DNA from: Mycolicibacterium austroafricanum
Lineage (GTDB): Bacteria; Actinomycetota; Actinomycetes; Mycobacteriales; Mycobacteriaceae
NCBI RefSeq assembly: GCF_000612725.1
Contig: NZ_HG964450.1
Span: 663,644-727,643 of the forward strand
Length of the DNA: 64,000 bases
Direction: 5' to 3'
Positions 43,883 through 53,145 of the stretch are shown here, piece after piece; position 1 is the first letter of the stretch; each line of letters begins with the position of its first letter. A model generated the notes under the pieces. It searched no databases. It had not been told where the DNA came from and saw nothing but the letters and a program-made list of their open reading frames with translations. Made by a program: the position numbers and the translations under genes.

Positions 43883-46414
43883 ATGACGAGTCCGGCCGCG
43901 CCCCGGTTGTCGGATCTGCCACCGGCCGCCCGGGAGGCCGTCGCAGCCATCGAGGCCGACCCGCACACACCGGTCAAGCTCGTGGTCGCCGGTGGCGCGG
44001 GCAGCGGCAAGTCCACGGTGTTGGCTGCGGTCCGCGCCGCGCTGCGGGCGTCCGGGCGCCCGGTGCGGTCGCGGCCCCGCGGGGACGACGACGCCGGGGA
44101 CGCCGTGACGGTCGTCGACGACGCCCACCTCCTCGACGACGCCGAGCTCGATCGGTTGACCGAACTGGCGGCCGACCCGTCGGCCGGTGTCGTGATCGCC
44201 ACCGAACCGCTGGCGCATCACAGGCCGCTGCGCGAACTCGTCACCGCGCTGGAGCGCGAGCACCCGGCGGTGACGCTCGGACCGCTGCCACCGGTCGAGG
44301 TCAGCCGGATCGCAGCCGCCGCGCTCGGTGTGCCCGCGGCGCCCGAGCTGGTGCGCGCGGTGCTCTCGGCTACCGCCGGCCTGCCGTTCCTGCTGCGGCC
44401 CGCCCTCGCCGCGGCCGGTGAGGGGGCGGCGGCGACGCGGCAGGCCGCGCGATTCGGCCTGATCGAACGGCTCCGCGGCTGCGACGAACGCCTGCTCGAC
44501 ACCCTGGTGGTCTCGTCGCTGAGCTTCGACCTCGGTCCCGACGACGTCGCCGCCGCGCTGCGGCTGAGTTCGCAGGAGGCGCTGGCGGTCGTCGACCGGG
44601 CCCGTGCCAGCGGACTCATCGAACCGGCGCACCCCCAGGCGTTCCAGCGCACCCTGCACGAGGCCGTCGCGCAGGTTGTGGGTGCGGCGCGACACCACGA
44701 CATCGAGGTCTCGGTTCTGCGGTCGCAGCTCGAATTGTCCACTCTCACAGCAGATCTGGCGTTGCGATTAGCCGAACACGGCCTGCGCGACGAACGACTC
44801 GCCACCGCATTGACCGAACTGGCCGGGCGTACCCGCGGGCATCCGGCCCGCACCGCACGGCTCTATCGGGCGGCGGCCGAAGCCGGTGCGAGCGCCCCCG
44901 GTGTCCGGCTCGCTGACGCGCTCGCCCTGACCGGTGACTGTGAGACGGCCGGGCGACTCGCCGACGATCTGCTGACCGCACCGGATCCGGCCGAGCGGGC
45001 GGCGGCGGTGCGGATCGCGGCCAGCGTCGCGCTGCACGACGGCGGCGCTGCGCAGGCCCATTCGCTGTTCGAGTGGTTGGGCCCGGTACCCGACCCGGTT
45101 CTGGGCGCGGCGGCCACCATCGCCGCGGTCGCCGCCGGAGACTCCGCCGCGGCGCGGTCCGCCGCTCAGACACCGGACCCGGGCCCGCCGACCTCGACGG
45201 CGCGGGCCGCGTCCGGTCTCGCCGCGGGGCTGGTGATGACACTCGATCAGCCGTACCCCGCCGCCGTCGCACGATTGAGCCGGGCCCTCGGCACCGATCT
45301 GGGCCAGGCCATGGTGTTGCCCGACACCCCGGCCGCGCTCGTGACGCTGGCGGCGCTGCACGGCGGAGACCCGGTCCGGGCCCGAAGCGTGGTCGGCCGC
45401 GCCGTGCACACCGACGGACAGCGCGAGGCCGAGGATGCGAGGTTCGTCACTCGACGGCACCGGCTTCTCCAGGGCTGGGCGTACATGCAGGACGGGCAGC
45501 TGCACGCCGCGAGCGCCGCGGTCCGGGCGGCCGGAGATCCGGGACGGCACCGCCGCGACGCGCTGTGGGCGGCGGCGCTGCAGACGGCCGTGGCGCGACG
45601 TGGCGGCGACAGCGGAGCCATGCAGAAGCACTGGTATTCGGCGGTGGAGGTGCTGGCGGAGTACTCGATCGACGTGTTCACCGTGCTGCCACTCGGGGAA
45701 TTGTGGGTCGCCGCCGCCCGAATGCGGCAGGTCGAGCGACTGCGCCACACGCTCGACGAGGTGTTCGCGATGCTCGGCGCACTCGGCGATCCGGCCCTGT
45801 GGGCGGTACCGCTGCACTGGGCCGGGGTCCACGCCGGCATCCTGGCCAATTCGCCGGACTCGGTCGCCCCGCACGGTCAGGCCCTCACCGCAGCGGCGCC
45901 GCACTCGTCGTTCGCACGTGCACTGGCTGCGGCGGGCCGGACGTGGCTCAAAGTGCTGGCCAACCACGTCGATGCCGGCGAGGTGTCCGCAGCGGCGCGC
46001 GGGCTCGCGCAGTACGGCCACACCTGGGACGCGACCCGCCTGGCCGGCCAGGCCGCGCTACAGACCACCGACCCGCGGGTGTCGCAGGCGATGCTGCAAC
46101 TCGCCCGCGACCTGAAAGACGCCGTGGCCGGAGACGCACCGGCCGACCTGCCCGACGGCGCCCCGCCCTCGGCCGCAGCGCCGGCCGGCCCGTCGGCGCG
46201 CCCCACCGCGGCACACCTGTCCGACCGGGAACGGGAGGTGGCCGAATTGCTTCTGCAGGGCCTGCCCTACCGCGACATCGGCGCCCAACTGTTCATTTCG
46301 GCGAAGACCGTCGAGCATCACGTCGCCAGGATTCGCCGCCGTCTGGGCGCCGAATCGCGCTCCGAATTGCTGTCGATGTTGCGCGCGCTGACGGATGCCG
46401 GGGCGCGCACCTGA
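43883..46414 (+). CDS. iniR: IniR-like LuxR-family ATP-binding regulator of the ini genes
   Basis: The 843-residue protein has an N-terminal P-loop (VVAGGAGSGKSTVL near residue 35) with Walker B-like VTVVDDAHLLDDAEL near 75, a long helical TPR-like middle region, and a C-terminal LuxR helix-turn-helix: LSDREREVAELLLQGLPYRD, then IGAQLFISAKTVEHHVARIR. This is the large STAND/LAL regulator layout. Size, domain order and position beside iniB match Rv0339c, described as IniR, the activator of iniBAC in mycobacteria. It is encoded eight bases after the Hsp70-like gene. Likely targets are the TTAGGGG boxes at 41226-41247 and 41922-41960. Confidence 0.85.
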   Translation: MTSPAAPRLSDLPPAAREAVAAIEADPHTPVKLVVAGGAGSGKSTVLAAVRAALRASGRPVRSRPRGDDDAGDAVTVVDDAHLLDDAELDRLTELAADPSAGVVIATEPLAHHRPLRELVTALEREHPAVTLGPLPPVEVSRIAAAALGVPAAPELVRAVLSATAGLPFLLRPALAAAGEGAAATRQAARFGLIERLRGCDERLLDTLVVSSLSFDLGPDDVAAALRLSSQEALAVVDRARASGLIEPAHPQAFQRTLHEAVAQVVGAARHHDIEVSVLRSQLELSTLTADLALRLAEHGLRDERLATALTELAGRTRGHPARTARLYRAAAEAGASAPGVRLADALALTGDCETAGRLADDLLTAPDPAERAAAVRIAASVALHDGGAAQAHSLFEWLGPVPDPVLGAAATIAAVAAGDSAAARSAAQTPDPGPPTSTARAASGLAAGLVMTLDQPYPAAVARLSRALGTDLGQAMVLPDTPAALVTLAALHGGDPVRARSVVGRAVHTDGQREAEDARFVTRRHRLLQGWAYMQDGQLHAASAAVRAAGDPGRHRRDALWAAALQTAVARRGGDSGAMQKHWYSAVEVLAEYSIDVFTVLPLGELWVAAARMRQVERLRHTLDEVFAMLGALGDPALWAVPLHWAGVHAGILANSPDSVAPHGQALTAAAPHSSFARALAAAGRTWLKVLANHVDAGEVSAAARGLAQYGHTWDATRLAGQAALQTTDPRVSQAMLQLARDLKDAVAGDAPADLPDGAPPSAAAPAGPSARPTAAHLSDREREVAELLLQGLPYRDIGAQLFISAKTVEHHVARIRRRLGAESRSELLSMLRALTDAGART

Positions 46415-46494
46415 CCCACCCGACCACGAGTTAGGTCAGCCTTTGTAGCGGCGTTTCCCGGGCGGATGTAACTATGAGCAGGCACCGAGCTAAA

Positions 46495-46535
46495 GTTACT
46501 GGCCAGTAACATACTGTTGGTTACCCACGGGTAAC
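46495..46535. promoter_or_regulatory. Two perfect 16-base palindromes upstream of etfD
   Basis: GTTACTGGCCAGTAAC (46495-46510) and GTTACCCACGGGTAAC (46520-46535) are 25 bases apart and end 20 bases before the etfD GTG. Both share the GTTAC...GTAAC frame with different centres. TetR-type acyl-CoA-responsive regulators of mycobacterial lipid metabolism use sites of this size, which would suit an electron-transfer gene of fatty-acid oxidation. The regulator is not identified here. Confidence 0.6.
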
Positions 46536-46554
46536 AAGAAATCCGGAGGCCCGC

Positions 46555-49500
46555 GTGGATACGCAGATGTTGATCAGGATCATCGTCGGGGTCCTGATGA
46601 TCGCCGTCGTCGGCGTCTTCGCCGTCAAACGCGTCCTGTGGCTGACCACGCTGATCCGGTCCGGCCAGCCCATGAGCGAGGGCAACAACCGCAAAGACCA
46701 CCTCAAGAAGCGCATCACCACGCAATTCGAAGAGGTCTTCGGGCAAACCCGGCTGCTGCGCTGGTCCATCCCCGGCATCGCACACTTCTTCACCATGTGG
46801 GGCTTCTTCGTACTGGCCACGGTGTACCTCGAGGCGTTCGGCCTGCTCGTCGACCACGACTTCCACATCCCGCTGATCGGCCGATGGGACGCGCTCGGCT
46901 TCCTGCAGGACTTCTTCGCCGTCGCGGTGCTGCTCGGCATCATCACGTTCGCGATCATCCGCATCGTCCGCGAGCCGAAGAAGCACGGCCGCGACTCCCG
47001 CTTCTACGGTTCGCACACCGGCGGCGCCTGGCTGATCCTGTTCATGATCTTCAACGTCATCTGGACCTACGCACTGGTCCGCGGCGCGGCCGCCGTCGTC
47101 GGCAACCTGCCCTACGGCAACGGTGCGTTCTTCTCGCAGTTCATGGGCTGGATCATGCGTCCGCTCGGGCACACCGCCAACGAGTGGATCGAGACGTTCG
47201 CACTGCTGGCCCACATCGCGATCATGTTGGTGTTCCTGCTGATCGTGCTGCACTCCAAGCATCTGCACATCGGCCTGGCGCCGATCAACGTCACGTTCAA
47301 GCGCCTGCCCAACGCGCTGGGCCCGCTGCTGCCCGTCGAGTACAAGGGCGAGCTGGTCGACTTCGAGGATCCCGCCGAGGACGCCGTGCTCGGCCGCGGC
47401 AAGATCGAGGACTTCACCTGGAAGGCCTACCTCGACATGACCACGTGTACCGAGTGTGGGCGCTGCCAGTCGCAGTGCCCGGCCTGGAACACCGGTAAGC
47501 CGCTGTCGCCGAAGCTCGTGATCATGAACCTGCGCGACCACCTGTTCGCGAAGGCGCCCTACATCCTCGGCGACAAGGAGAGCCCGCTGGAGAACACGCC
47601 CGAGGGCGGCCTCGGCGAAGAGCTCCGCGGTGAGAAACACAGCGAGAAGCACTCCCACGAGCACGTGCCCGAGTCCGGTTTCGAGCGCATCATGGGTTCG
47701 GGTCCGGAGCAGGCGACCCGCCCGCTGGTCGGCACCCTCGAGCAGGGCGGCGTGATCGACCCCGACGTGCTGTGGTCGTGCACCACCTGTGGTGCCTGCG
47801 TCGAGCAGTGCCCGGTGGATATCGAGCACATCGATCATATTGTCGACATGCGCCGCTACCAGGTGATGATGGAGTCCGAGTTCCCCGGTGAGCTCGGGGT
47901 GCTGTTCAAGAACCTGGAGAGCAAGGGCAACCCCTGGGGCCAGAACGCCAAGGACCGCACCAACTGGATCGACGAGGTCGACTTCGACGTCCCGGTCTAC
48001 GGCAAGGACGTGGAGTCGTTCGACGGCTTCGAGTACCTGTTCTGGGTCGGTTGCGCCGGCGCCTACGAGGATCGCGCGAAGAAGACCACCAAGGCCGTCG
48101 CCGAGCTGCTCGCCGCGGCCGGCGTCAAGTACCTGGTTCTCGGCGAGGGCGAGACCTGCAACGGTGACTCGGCCCGCCGCTCCGGCAACGAGTTCCTGTT
48201 CCAGCAGCTGGCCGCGCAGAACGTCGAGACGCTGGGCGAGCTGTTCGAGGGCGTCGAGCGGGTGGACCGCAAGGTCGTCGTCACCTGCCCGCACTGCTTC
48301 AACACCCTGGGCCGCGAGTACCCGCAGCTCGGCGGCAACTACACGGTGCTGCACCACACCCAGCTGCTGAACCGGCTGGTCCGCGACAAGAAGCTGGTCC
48401 CGGTGAAGTCGACGGACAACGGCAAGGACATCACCTATCACGACCCGTGTTACCTGGGTCGGCACAACAAGGAGTACTCGGCACCGCGTGAGCTGATCGG
48501 GGCGTCGGGCGCGACGCTCACCGAGATGCCCCGGCACGCCGACCGCGGCCTGTGCTGCGGCGCCGGCGGTGCGCGGATGTGGATGGAAGAGCACATCGGT
48601 AAGCGCGTCAACACCGAGCGCACCGAGGAGGCCATCGACACCGGCGCCTCGGCCATCGCCACCGGCTGCCCGTTCTGCCGCGTGATGATGACCGACGGTG
48701 TCGACGACGTGTCCGCAACCCGGGATATCGAGAAGGTCGAGGTGCTCGACGTCGCGCAGCTGCTGCTCGGCTCGCTGGACCAGAGCTCCTTCACGCTGCC
48801 CGAAAAGGGCACGGCGGCAAAGGAAGCCGAGGAGCGCGCGGCCCGGGTCGCGGCGCAGGCTCCTGCCAAGGTGGAGGAGCCGGCCATCGAGACCAAGACC
48901 GAAGCCAAGACCGCCGCCGAACCTGCCGAGGCGGCGAAGTCCACCGCTGCGGCCGACACCGAGTCCAAGCCCGTGACGGGGCTCGGACTGGCAGGCGGGG
49001 CGAAGCGGCCCGGCGCCAAGAAGCCCGCCGCGGCCGAACCGGCCGAGGACAAACCGGCACCGGCGCCCGCGAAGGGCCTCGGCATCGCCGGCGGCGCCAA
49101 GCGGCCCGGCGCGAAGAAGGCAGCCCCGGCGGCGGAGAGCACCACTGCCGCCCCGGCGGAGAGCACCTCCGCGGCTGAACCGGCCAAGACCGAGCCGGAG
49201 GTCAAGGGTCTCGGCATCGCGGGCGGCGCGAAGCGCCCCGGTGCCAAGAAGCAGGCCGCTCCGGCCGCCGCCGCACCCGCGGCGACGCCGGCGCCGGAAG
49301 CTCCTGCCGAGCCCGAGGCCGCTGCTGGGGCACCGGCCAAGCCGGAGCCCGAGGTCAAGGGCCTGGGTATCGCTGCAGGTGCGCGCAGGCCGGGTGCAAA
49401 GAAAGCACCCGCCGCCCCGGCGGCGGAGACCACCTCAGCCCCAGCGGAGAGCACCCCCGCGCCTGCGGCCACGCCCGAACCCTCGTCCGCGCCCGAGGCG

Positions 49501-49608
49501 CCGTCATCGAGCGGTCCGGACAACGGCGAGACCCGCGTCGTCGGTGATGAACCGCCGGTGAAGGGTCTGGGCATCGCCAAGGGTGCCCGCCGCCCCGGCA
49601 AGCGGTAA
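46555..49608 (+). CDS. etfD: EtfD-like membrane Fe-S oxidoreductase (ETF:menaquinone oxidoreductase)
   Basis: The 1017-residue protein has an N-terminal membrane domain of about five helices resembling the cytochrome b/nitrate-reductase gamma type. Two 4Fe-4S motifs follow, CTECGRCQSQCP near 298 and CTTCGACVEQCP near 409. Then come two CCG domains (VGCAGAYEDR near 502 and DPCYLGRHNKEYS to LCCGAGGARMW near 630-675). This heterodisulfide-reductase-like layout is that of Rv0338c/EtfD, which passes electrons from the ETF of fatty-acid beta-oxidation to menaquinone. A tail of about 220 residues has five repeats of KGLGIAxGAxRPG. GTG 46555 follows GGAGG closely. It is transcribed from a promoter with two palindromes, and aspC follows. 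Confidence 0.9.
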   Translation: MDTQMLIRIIVGVLMIAVVGVFAVKRVLWLTTLIRSGQPMSEGNNRKDHLKKRITTQFEEVFGQTRLLRWSIPGIAHFFTMWGFFVLATVYLEAFGLLVDHDFHIPLIGRWDALGFLQDFFAVAVLLGIITFAIIRIVREPKKHGRDSRFYGSHTGGAWLILFMIFNVIWTYALVRGAAAVVGNLPYGNGAFFSQFMGWIMRPLGHTANEWIETFALLAHIAIMLVFLLIVLHSKHLHIGLAPINVTFKRLPNALGPLLPVEYKGELVDFEDPAEDAVLGRGKIEDFTWKAYLDMTTCTECGRCQSQCPAWNTGKPLSPKLVIMNLRDHLFAKAPYILGDKESPLENTPEGGLGEELRGEKHSEKHSHEHVPESGFERIMGSGPEQATRPLVGTLEQGGVIDPDVLWSCTTCGACVEQCPVDIEHIDHIVDMRRYQVMMESEFPGELGVLFKNLESKGNPWGQNAKDRTNWIDEVDFDVPVYGKDVESFDGFEYLFWVGCAGAYEDRAKKTTKAVAELLAAAGVKYLVLGEGETCNGDSARRSGNEFLFQQLAAQNVETLGELFEGVERVDRKVVVTCPHCFNTLGREYPQLGGNYTVLHHTQLLNRLVRDKKLVPVKSTDNGKDITYHDPCYLGRHNKEYSAPRELIGASGATLTEMPRHADRGLCCGAGGARMWMEEHIGKRVNTERTEEAIDTGASAIATGCPFCRVMMTDGVDDVSATRDIEKVEVLDVAQLLLGSLDQSSFTLPEKGTAAKEAEERAARVAAQAPAKVEEPAIETKTEAKTAAEPAEAAKSTAAADTESKPVTGLGLAGGAKRPGAKKPAAAEPAEDKPAPAPAKGLGIAGGAKRPGAKKAAPAAESTTAAPAESTSAAEPAKTEPEVKGLGIAGGAKRPGAKKQAAPAAAAPAATPAPEAPAEPEAAAGAPAKPEPEVKGLGIAAGARRPGAKKAPAAPAAETTSAPAESTPAPAATPEPSSAPEAPSSSGPDNGETRVVGDEPPVKGLGIAKGARRPGKR
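48978..49605 (+). repeat. Five-fold GLGIAxGAxRPG repeat in the EtfD tail
   Basis: Units start near 48978 (GLGLAGGAKRPGAKK), 49075 (GLGIAGGAKRPGAKK), 49207 (GLGIAGGAKRPGAKK), 49360 (GLGIAAGARRPGAKK) and 49564 (GLGIAKGARRPGK). They are joined by Ala/Pro/Glu/Thr-rich linkers of 17-55 residues. Each unit is basic; linkers are acidic to neutral. M. tuberculosis EtfD is shorter (882 residues as I recall), so the repeats have probably expanded here. Confidence 0.85.
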
Positions 49609-49617
49609 ATCAGTCGC

Positions 49618-49678
49618 ATCGAGAGTGCGTCCAGGGTCGTTGCGGTCGCCCGTCAACGACCCTGGGCGCACTCTCGAT
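49618..49678. terminator. Long hairpin between etfD and aspC
   Basis: Arms 49618-49642 and 49654-49678 pair over 25 bases with a single mismatch and an 11-base loop. The stem begins ten bases after the etfD stop and ends 29 bases before the aspC start. It can end etfD transcription, in which case aspC needs read-through or a promoter within the short gap. No T-run follows. It is unrelated in sequence to the hairpin at 4955. Confidence 0.65.
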
Positions 49679-49706
49679 TCATATTTCGCTGGACGACGGT
49701 GCGATC

Positions 49707-50987
49707 ATGAGTGTTGTGAGTACCCATCAGGCGCATTGGCACACCGGAAGTGGCCAGCATGCGCGCCAGCGTGAGTTCACGCAGTCGAGCAAGCTGCAGG
49801 ACGTCCTGTACGAGATCCGCGGCCCCATCCACGAACACGCCTCCCGCCTGGAGGCCGAGGGCCACCGCATCTTCAAGCTCAACATCGGCAACCCCGCGCC
49901 GTTCGGCTTCGAGGCGCCCGACGTGATCATGCGCGACATCATCGCGGCACTGCCCTACGCGCAGGGGTACTCGGATTCCAAGGGCATCGTCAGCGCGCGA
50001 CGCGCCGTGTTCACCCGGTACGAACTCGTCGAGGGATTCCCCAAGTTCGACATCGACGACGTCTTCCTCGGCAACGGTGTCTCCGAGCTCATCACGATGA
50101 CGCTGCAGGCGCTGCTCGACAACGGTGACCAGGTGCTCATCCCGGCCCCGGACTACCCGCTGTGGACCGCGTCGACCGCGCTGGCCGGCGGCACGCCGGT
50201 GCACTACCTGTGCGACGAGACTCAGGGCTGGAACCCCGACATCGCGGACCTGGAATCGAAGATCACCGAGCGCACCAAGGCGCTGGTGGTGATCAACCCG
50301 AACAATCCGACCGGCGCGGTGTACAGCCGCGAGACCCTCGAGCAGATGGTCGAACTCGCGCGCAAGCATCAGCTGCTGCTGCTGGCCGACGAGATCTACG
50401 ACAAGATCCTCTACGACGACGCCAAGCACATCAGCCTGGCCACGCTGGCCCCGGATCTGCTCACCCTCACGTTCAACGGGTTGTCCAAGGCCTATCGCGT
50501 CGCGGGTTACCGCTCCGGCTGGCTGGTGATCACCGGCCCCAAGGAGCACGCCGCCAGTTTCATCGAGGGCATCAACCTGCTGGCCAATATGCGGCTGTGC
50601 CCGAATGTGCCTGCCCAGCATGCGATTCAGGTGGCTCTGGGCGGTCACCAGAGCATCGACGATCTGGTGCTGCCGGGTGGCCGACTGCTCGAGCAGCGTG
50701 ACGTCGCCTGGGAGAAGCTCAACGAGATTCCCGGGGTGTCCTGCGTCAAGCCCAAGGGTGCGCTGTACGCGTTCCCGCGGCTGGACCCGGAGGTCTACGA
50801 CGTCGAGGACGACGAGCAACTCGTACTCGACCTGCTGCTGCAGGAGAAGATCCTGCTCACCCAGGGCACCGGATTCAACTGGCCCACACCGGATCACCTC
50901 CGCATCGTGACCCTGCCGTGGGCGCGCGACCTGGCCGCCGCCATCGAACGGCTCGGCAACTTCCTGGTCAGCTACCGACAGCAATGA
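49707..50987 (+). CDS. aspC: Class I aminotransferase (AspC/AlaT type)
   Basis: The 426-residue protein is a fold type I, PLP-dependent aminotransferase. It shows KLNIGNPAPFGFEAPD near residue 58, YSDSKGIVSARRAV near 90, GVSELITMTLQALLDNGDQV, the VVINPNNPTGAVYS Asn region near 200, ADEIYDKILYDD and the Schiff-base Lys in FNGLSKAYRVAGYRSGW near 255. The gene position after etfD fits Rv0337c, annotated aspC. The sequence type is closer to alanine transaminases of the AlaA/AlaT group, so the enzyme may make alanine from pyruvate and glutamate. ATG 49707 gives a 30-residue variable N-terminus. A hairpin precedes it. Confidence 0.88.
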   Translation: MSVVSTHQAHWHTGSGQHARQREFTQSSKLQDVLYEIRGPIHEHASRLEAEGHRIFKLNIGNPAPFGFEAPDVIMRDIIAALPYAQGYSDSKGIVSARRAVFTRYELVEGFPKFDIDDVFLGNGVSELITMTLQALLDNGDQVLIPAPDYPLWTASTALAGGTPVHYLCDETQGWNPDIADLESKITERTKALVVINPNNPTGAVYSRETLEQMVELARKHQLLLLADEIYDKILYDDAKHISLATLAPDLLTLTFNGLSKAYRVAGYRSGWLVITGPKEHAASFIEGINLLANMRLCPNVPAQHAIQVALGGHQSIDDLVLPGGRLLEQRDVAWEKLNEIPGVSCVKPKGALYAFPRLDPEVYDVEDDEQLVLDLLLQEKILLTQGTGFNWPTPDHLRIVTLPWARDLAAAIERLGNFLVSYRQQ

Positions 50988-51633
50988 GCAGGCCGCGCGC
51001 AGACAGTGCCGACGCGCGCGAGCCGACCGCATCGCTGATCCGGCTGCTGAAGATCGACCATCGCTCCTGGCGCCCGAAGGTCCGGTGCAGCAGCGCGACG
51101 TAGCGAGTCAAGGTGTCCATGTCACCCGTCGCCGCGAGGTAGCAGCACGTGGTCTCATACGCGATCAGCAGGTTGTTTCCGACGGCGTACTCGACCAAAT
51201 GCCTTGTTGTCTCCATCGTTTCGATCGCCGACAGCGTGCGGCCGAGATCCGCGCATACCCCGTCGGCGAATGCCACCATGTCCGTGTTGCGGTCGAACCC
51301 CAGTTCGTAGGGCGCCCCCGGCGCCAGAGACTCCCAGCGGCGATCCAGCAGAAAGCTCTCCGGCGGGTGCAGTTGATGCTCATGCCCGGGGCAGGCCGCG
51401 TCGACTTCCGCCGAACCCACCCCGACGTTGACGAAGAACCCGTGCCACGGCGTCACCCCGTTGTGCCAGTTGTTCTGAAAATTGATCCTGTCGCGGAGCG
51501 GGCCTCGGTGGCGGTCGAAGTCGTTGCCCAACCTCTCAAACCCCCGTTCCGCCAGGAACGCGTCGACCGCCCCGGACAGCATCGCCTCAAACGATCGTCT
51601 CAACCGCGCTCGCTCGACTTCCCTTTTGATCAT
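50968..51633 (-). CDS. DUF4304-like hypothetical protein
   Basis: The 221-residue protein has an N-terminal region like DUF4304: FLAERGFERLGNDFDRHRG near residues 26-44, RINFQNNWHNGVTPWHGFFVN near 49-69, and VGVGSAEVDA after it, which is a GFxRxGxxFxR / INFQxxxW / FFVNVG pattern. The C-terminal half is helical and has a C-C pair (ETTCCYLAATG). DUF4304 proteins are sometimes found with toxin or polymorphic immunity loci, but none is nearby. The 3' end overlaps aspC by 20 bases in convergent orientation. Function unknown. Confidence 0.6.
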   Translation of the reverse strand: MIKREVERARLRRSFEAMLSGAVDAFLAERGFERLGNDFDRHRGPLRDRINFQNNWHNGVTPWHGFFVNVGVGSAEVDAACPGHEHQLHPPESFLLDRRWESLAPGAPYELGFDRNTDMVAFADGVCADLGRTLSAIETMETTRHLVEYAVGNNLLIAYETTCCYLAATGDMDTLTRYVALLHRTFGRQERWSIFSSRISDAVGSRASALSARGLLIAVGS

Positions 51634-51692
51634 TGACTCAGGCTAAAGCCGGCCACCGAGTCGTCCCCGCGGCAATTTCCTAGGCTGTCCGG

Positions 51693-52928
51693 GTGACGCA
51701 CACGCACTCGCACTCCCATTCGCTGCACGGCCCGTCACCGCTGGGACCGCTGGCGGCCAGGATCGTGGTGGGTCTGCTCATCGCGATCGGGGTCGCGACG
51801 CTGATCGGCGGCGCCCTGCTGTGGCCCAGCGGGGAGAAGGCCGACATCCCGCTGCCGTTCCAGAACGCCGCGGGTGGCGCGGTGACCACCGAGGCCGGGC
51901 ACGTACTGTCCAGCAGCGCGGCGGTGTGCGGGAGCCCGTCGGTGGGCGCGGTGCTGACGTCGGCGCCGATACCCGCCGAGGGTGAGGGGGCCGCCTGTGT
52001 GCAGGCACTGGTGGCCATCGACTCCGGCCCGAATCAGGGCGCCAACACGCTGCTGGAGTTCAGCGGCGGTCCGGGCCAGCCGAGCCTGGCCGTGGGTGAC
52101 GACGTCCGGGTGAGCCGGCAGGTCGACGACGTCGGGTCCACCACCTACGCGTTTTACGACTTCGAGCGCACCTGGCCGCTGACGGTGTTGGCGGCGGTGT
52201 TCGCGATCGTCATCGTCGCGGTCGCCCGGTGGCGGGGGTTGCGTGCGCTGGTCGGCATCGTGATCGCGTTCGGTGTGCTCGTGGTGTTCCTACTGCCCGC
52301 ACTGCGCGACGGCGCCCCGGCGGTTCCGGTGGCGCTGGTGGCCTCGGCCGCGATTCTGTACGCGGTGATCTACCTGGCGCACGGGGTCAGCCTGCGCACC
52401 AGCGCCGCCCTGCTCGGGACGCTGGCCTCGCTGTTGCTGGCCGCCGTGTTGTCTTGGGCGGCAATCGAATCGGCACATTTGACCGGGCTGTCCGAAGACC
52501 AGAACAACACCGTGGCGGCATACCTGGGCAATGTGTCGATCACCGGTCTGCTGTTGGCGGGGTTCATCATCGGGTCGCTGGGTGTGCTCAACGACGTGAC
52601 CGTGACGCAGGCGTCGACGGCGTTCGAACTGGCCGCGCTCGGCGACGGCGCCTCACGCCGGGCGGTCTTCGTCGGCGCGATGCGGGTCGGCCGCGACCAC
52701 ATCGCCTCCACGGTCTACACGCTGGTGCTCGCCTACGCGGGCAGCGCACTGCCGCTGCTGCTGCTGTTCAGCGTCGCGAACCGCTCCCTCGGTGACGTCC
52801 TGACCAGCGAAAGCGTGGCCATCGAGATCGCGCGCTCGGCGGTCGGCGGAATCGCGCTGGCGTTGTCGGTGCCGCTGACCACCGGCATCGCGGCGATGCT
52901 GGCGACACCGCGGCGCGCCGCCCGCTGA
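51693..52928 (+). CDS. YibE/F-family membrane protein
   Basis: The 411-residue protein starts MTHTHSHSHSLHG, a His-rich segment that could bind metal. It has an N-terminal helix, an extracytoplasmic domain of about 110 residues (TTEAGHVLSSSAAVCGSPSV and GDDVRVSRQVDDVG), and about seven C-terminal helices with AAYLGNVSITGLLLAGFIIG and GSLGVLNDVTVTQASTAFEL. Those last two segments are the conserved core of YibE/F proteins. Their function is not established; a transport role is assumed. GTG 51693 is the start. The gap 52929-53145 after it shows nothing recognisable. Confidence 0.82.
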   Translation: MTHTHSHSHSLHGPSPLGPLAARIVVGLLIAIGVATLIGGALLWPSGEKADIPLPFQNAAGGAVTTEAGHVLSSSAAVCGSPSVGAVLTSAPIPAEGEGAACVQALVAIDSGPNQGANTLLEFSGGPGQPSLAVGDDVRVSRQVDDVGSTTYAFYDFERTWPLTVLAAVFAIVIVAVARWRGLRALVGIVIAFGVLVVFLLPALRDGAPAVPVALVASAAILYAVIYLAHGVSLRTSAALLGTLASLLLAAVLSWAAIESAHLTGLSEDQNNTVAAYLGNVSITGLLLAGFIIGSLGVLNDVTVTQASTAFELAALGDGASRRAVFVGAMRVGRDHIASTVYTLVLAYAGSALPLLLLFSVANRSLGDVLTSESVAIEIARSAVGGIALALSVPLTTGIAAMLATPRRAAR

Positions 52929-53145
52929 CTCAGGCGGTGTCGATGGCGCGATCGACGTTCAACGACGAGACGTGCCGACTCCATACTGTCGCGCTGGGCA
53001 CAGTTGACGACACGGGTTCCGTCGGGCTCCGATGGAGGCTCGCTGAGAGCCAGCCACGGCCTTTCACGCGCGTGCGCGGCCCATCACCGTTGCGTCAGGG
53101 AACATCACGCGCGAAACCCGTTGTCCACCAGTTGCATACGAACGG

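Noticed and set aside
46318..48594. Minus-strand open frame of about 750 codons
   Set aside because: It is the complement of iniR and etfD, whose P-loop, HTH and Fe-S motifs prove the plus strand to be coding.
52929..53145. Small genes in the gap before rmlA
   Set aside because: Short open frames on the plus strand have no recognisable ribosome site, conserved motif or codon pattern; nothing supported was found in this 217-base gap.
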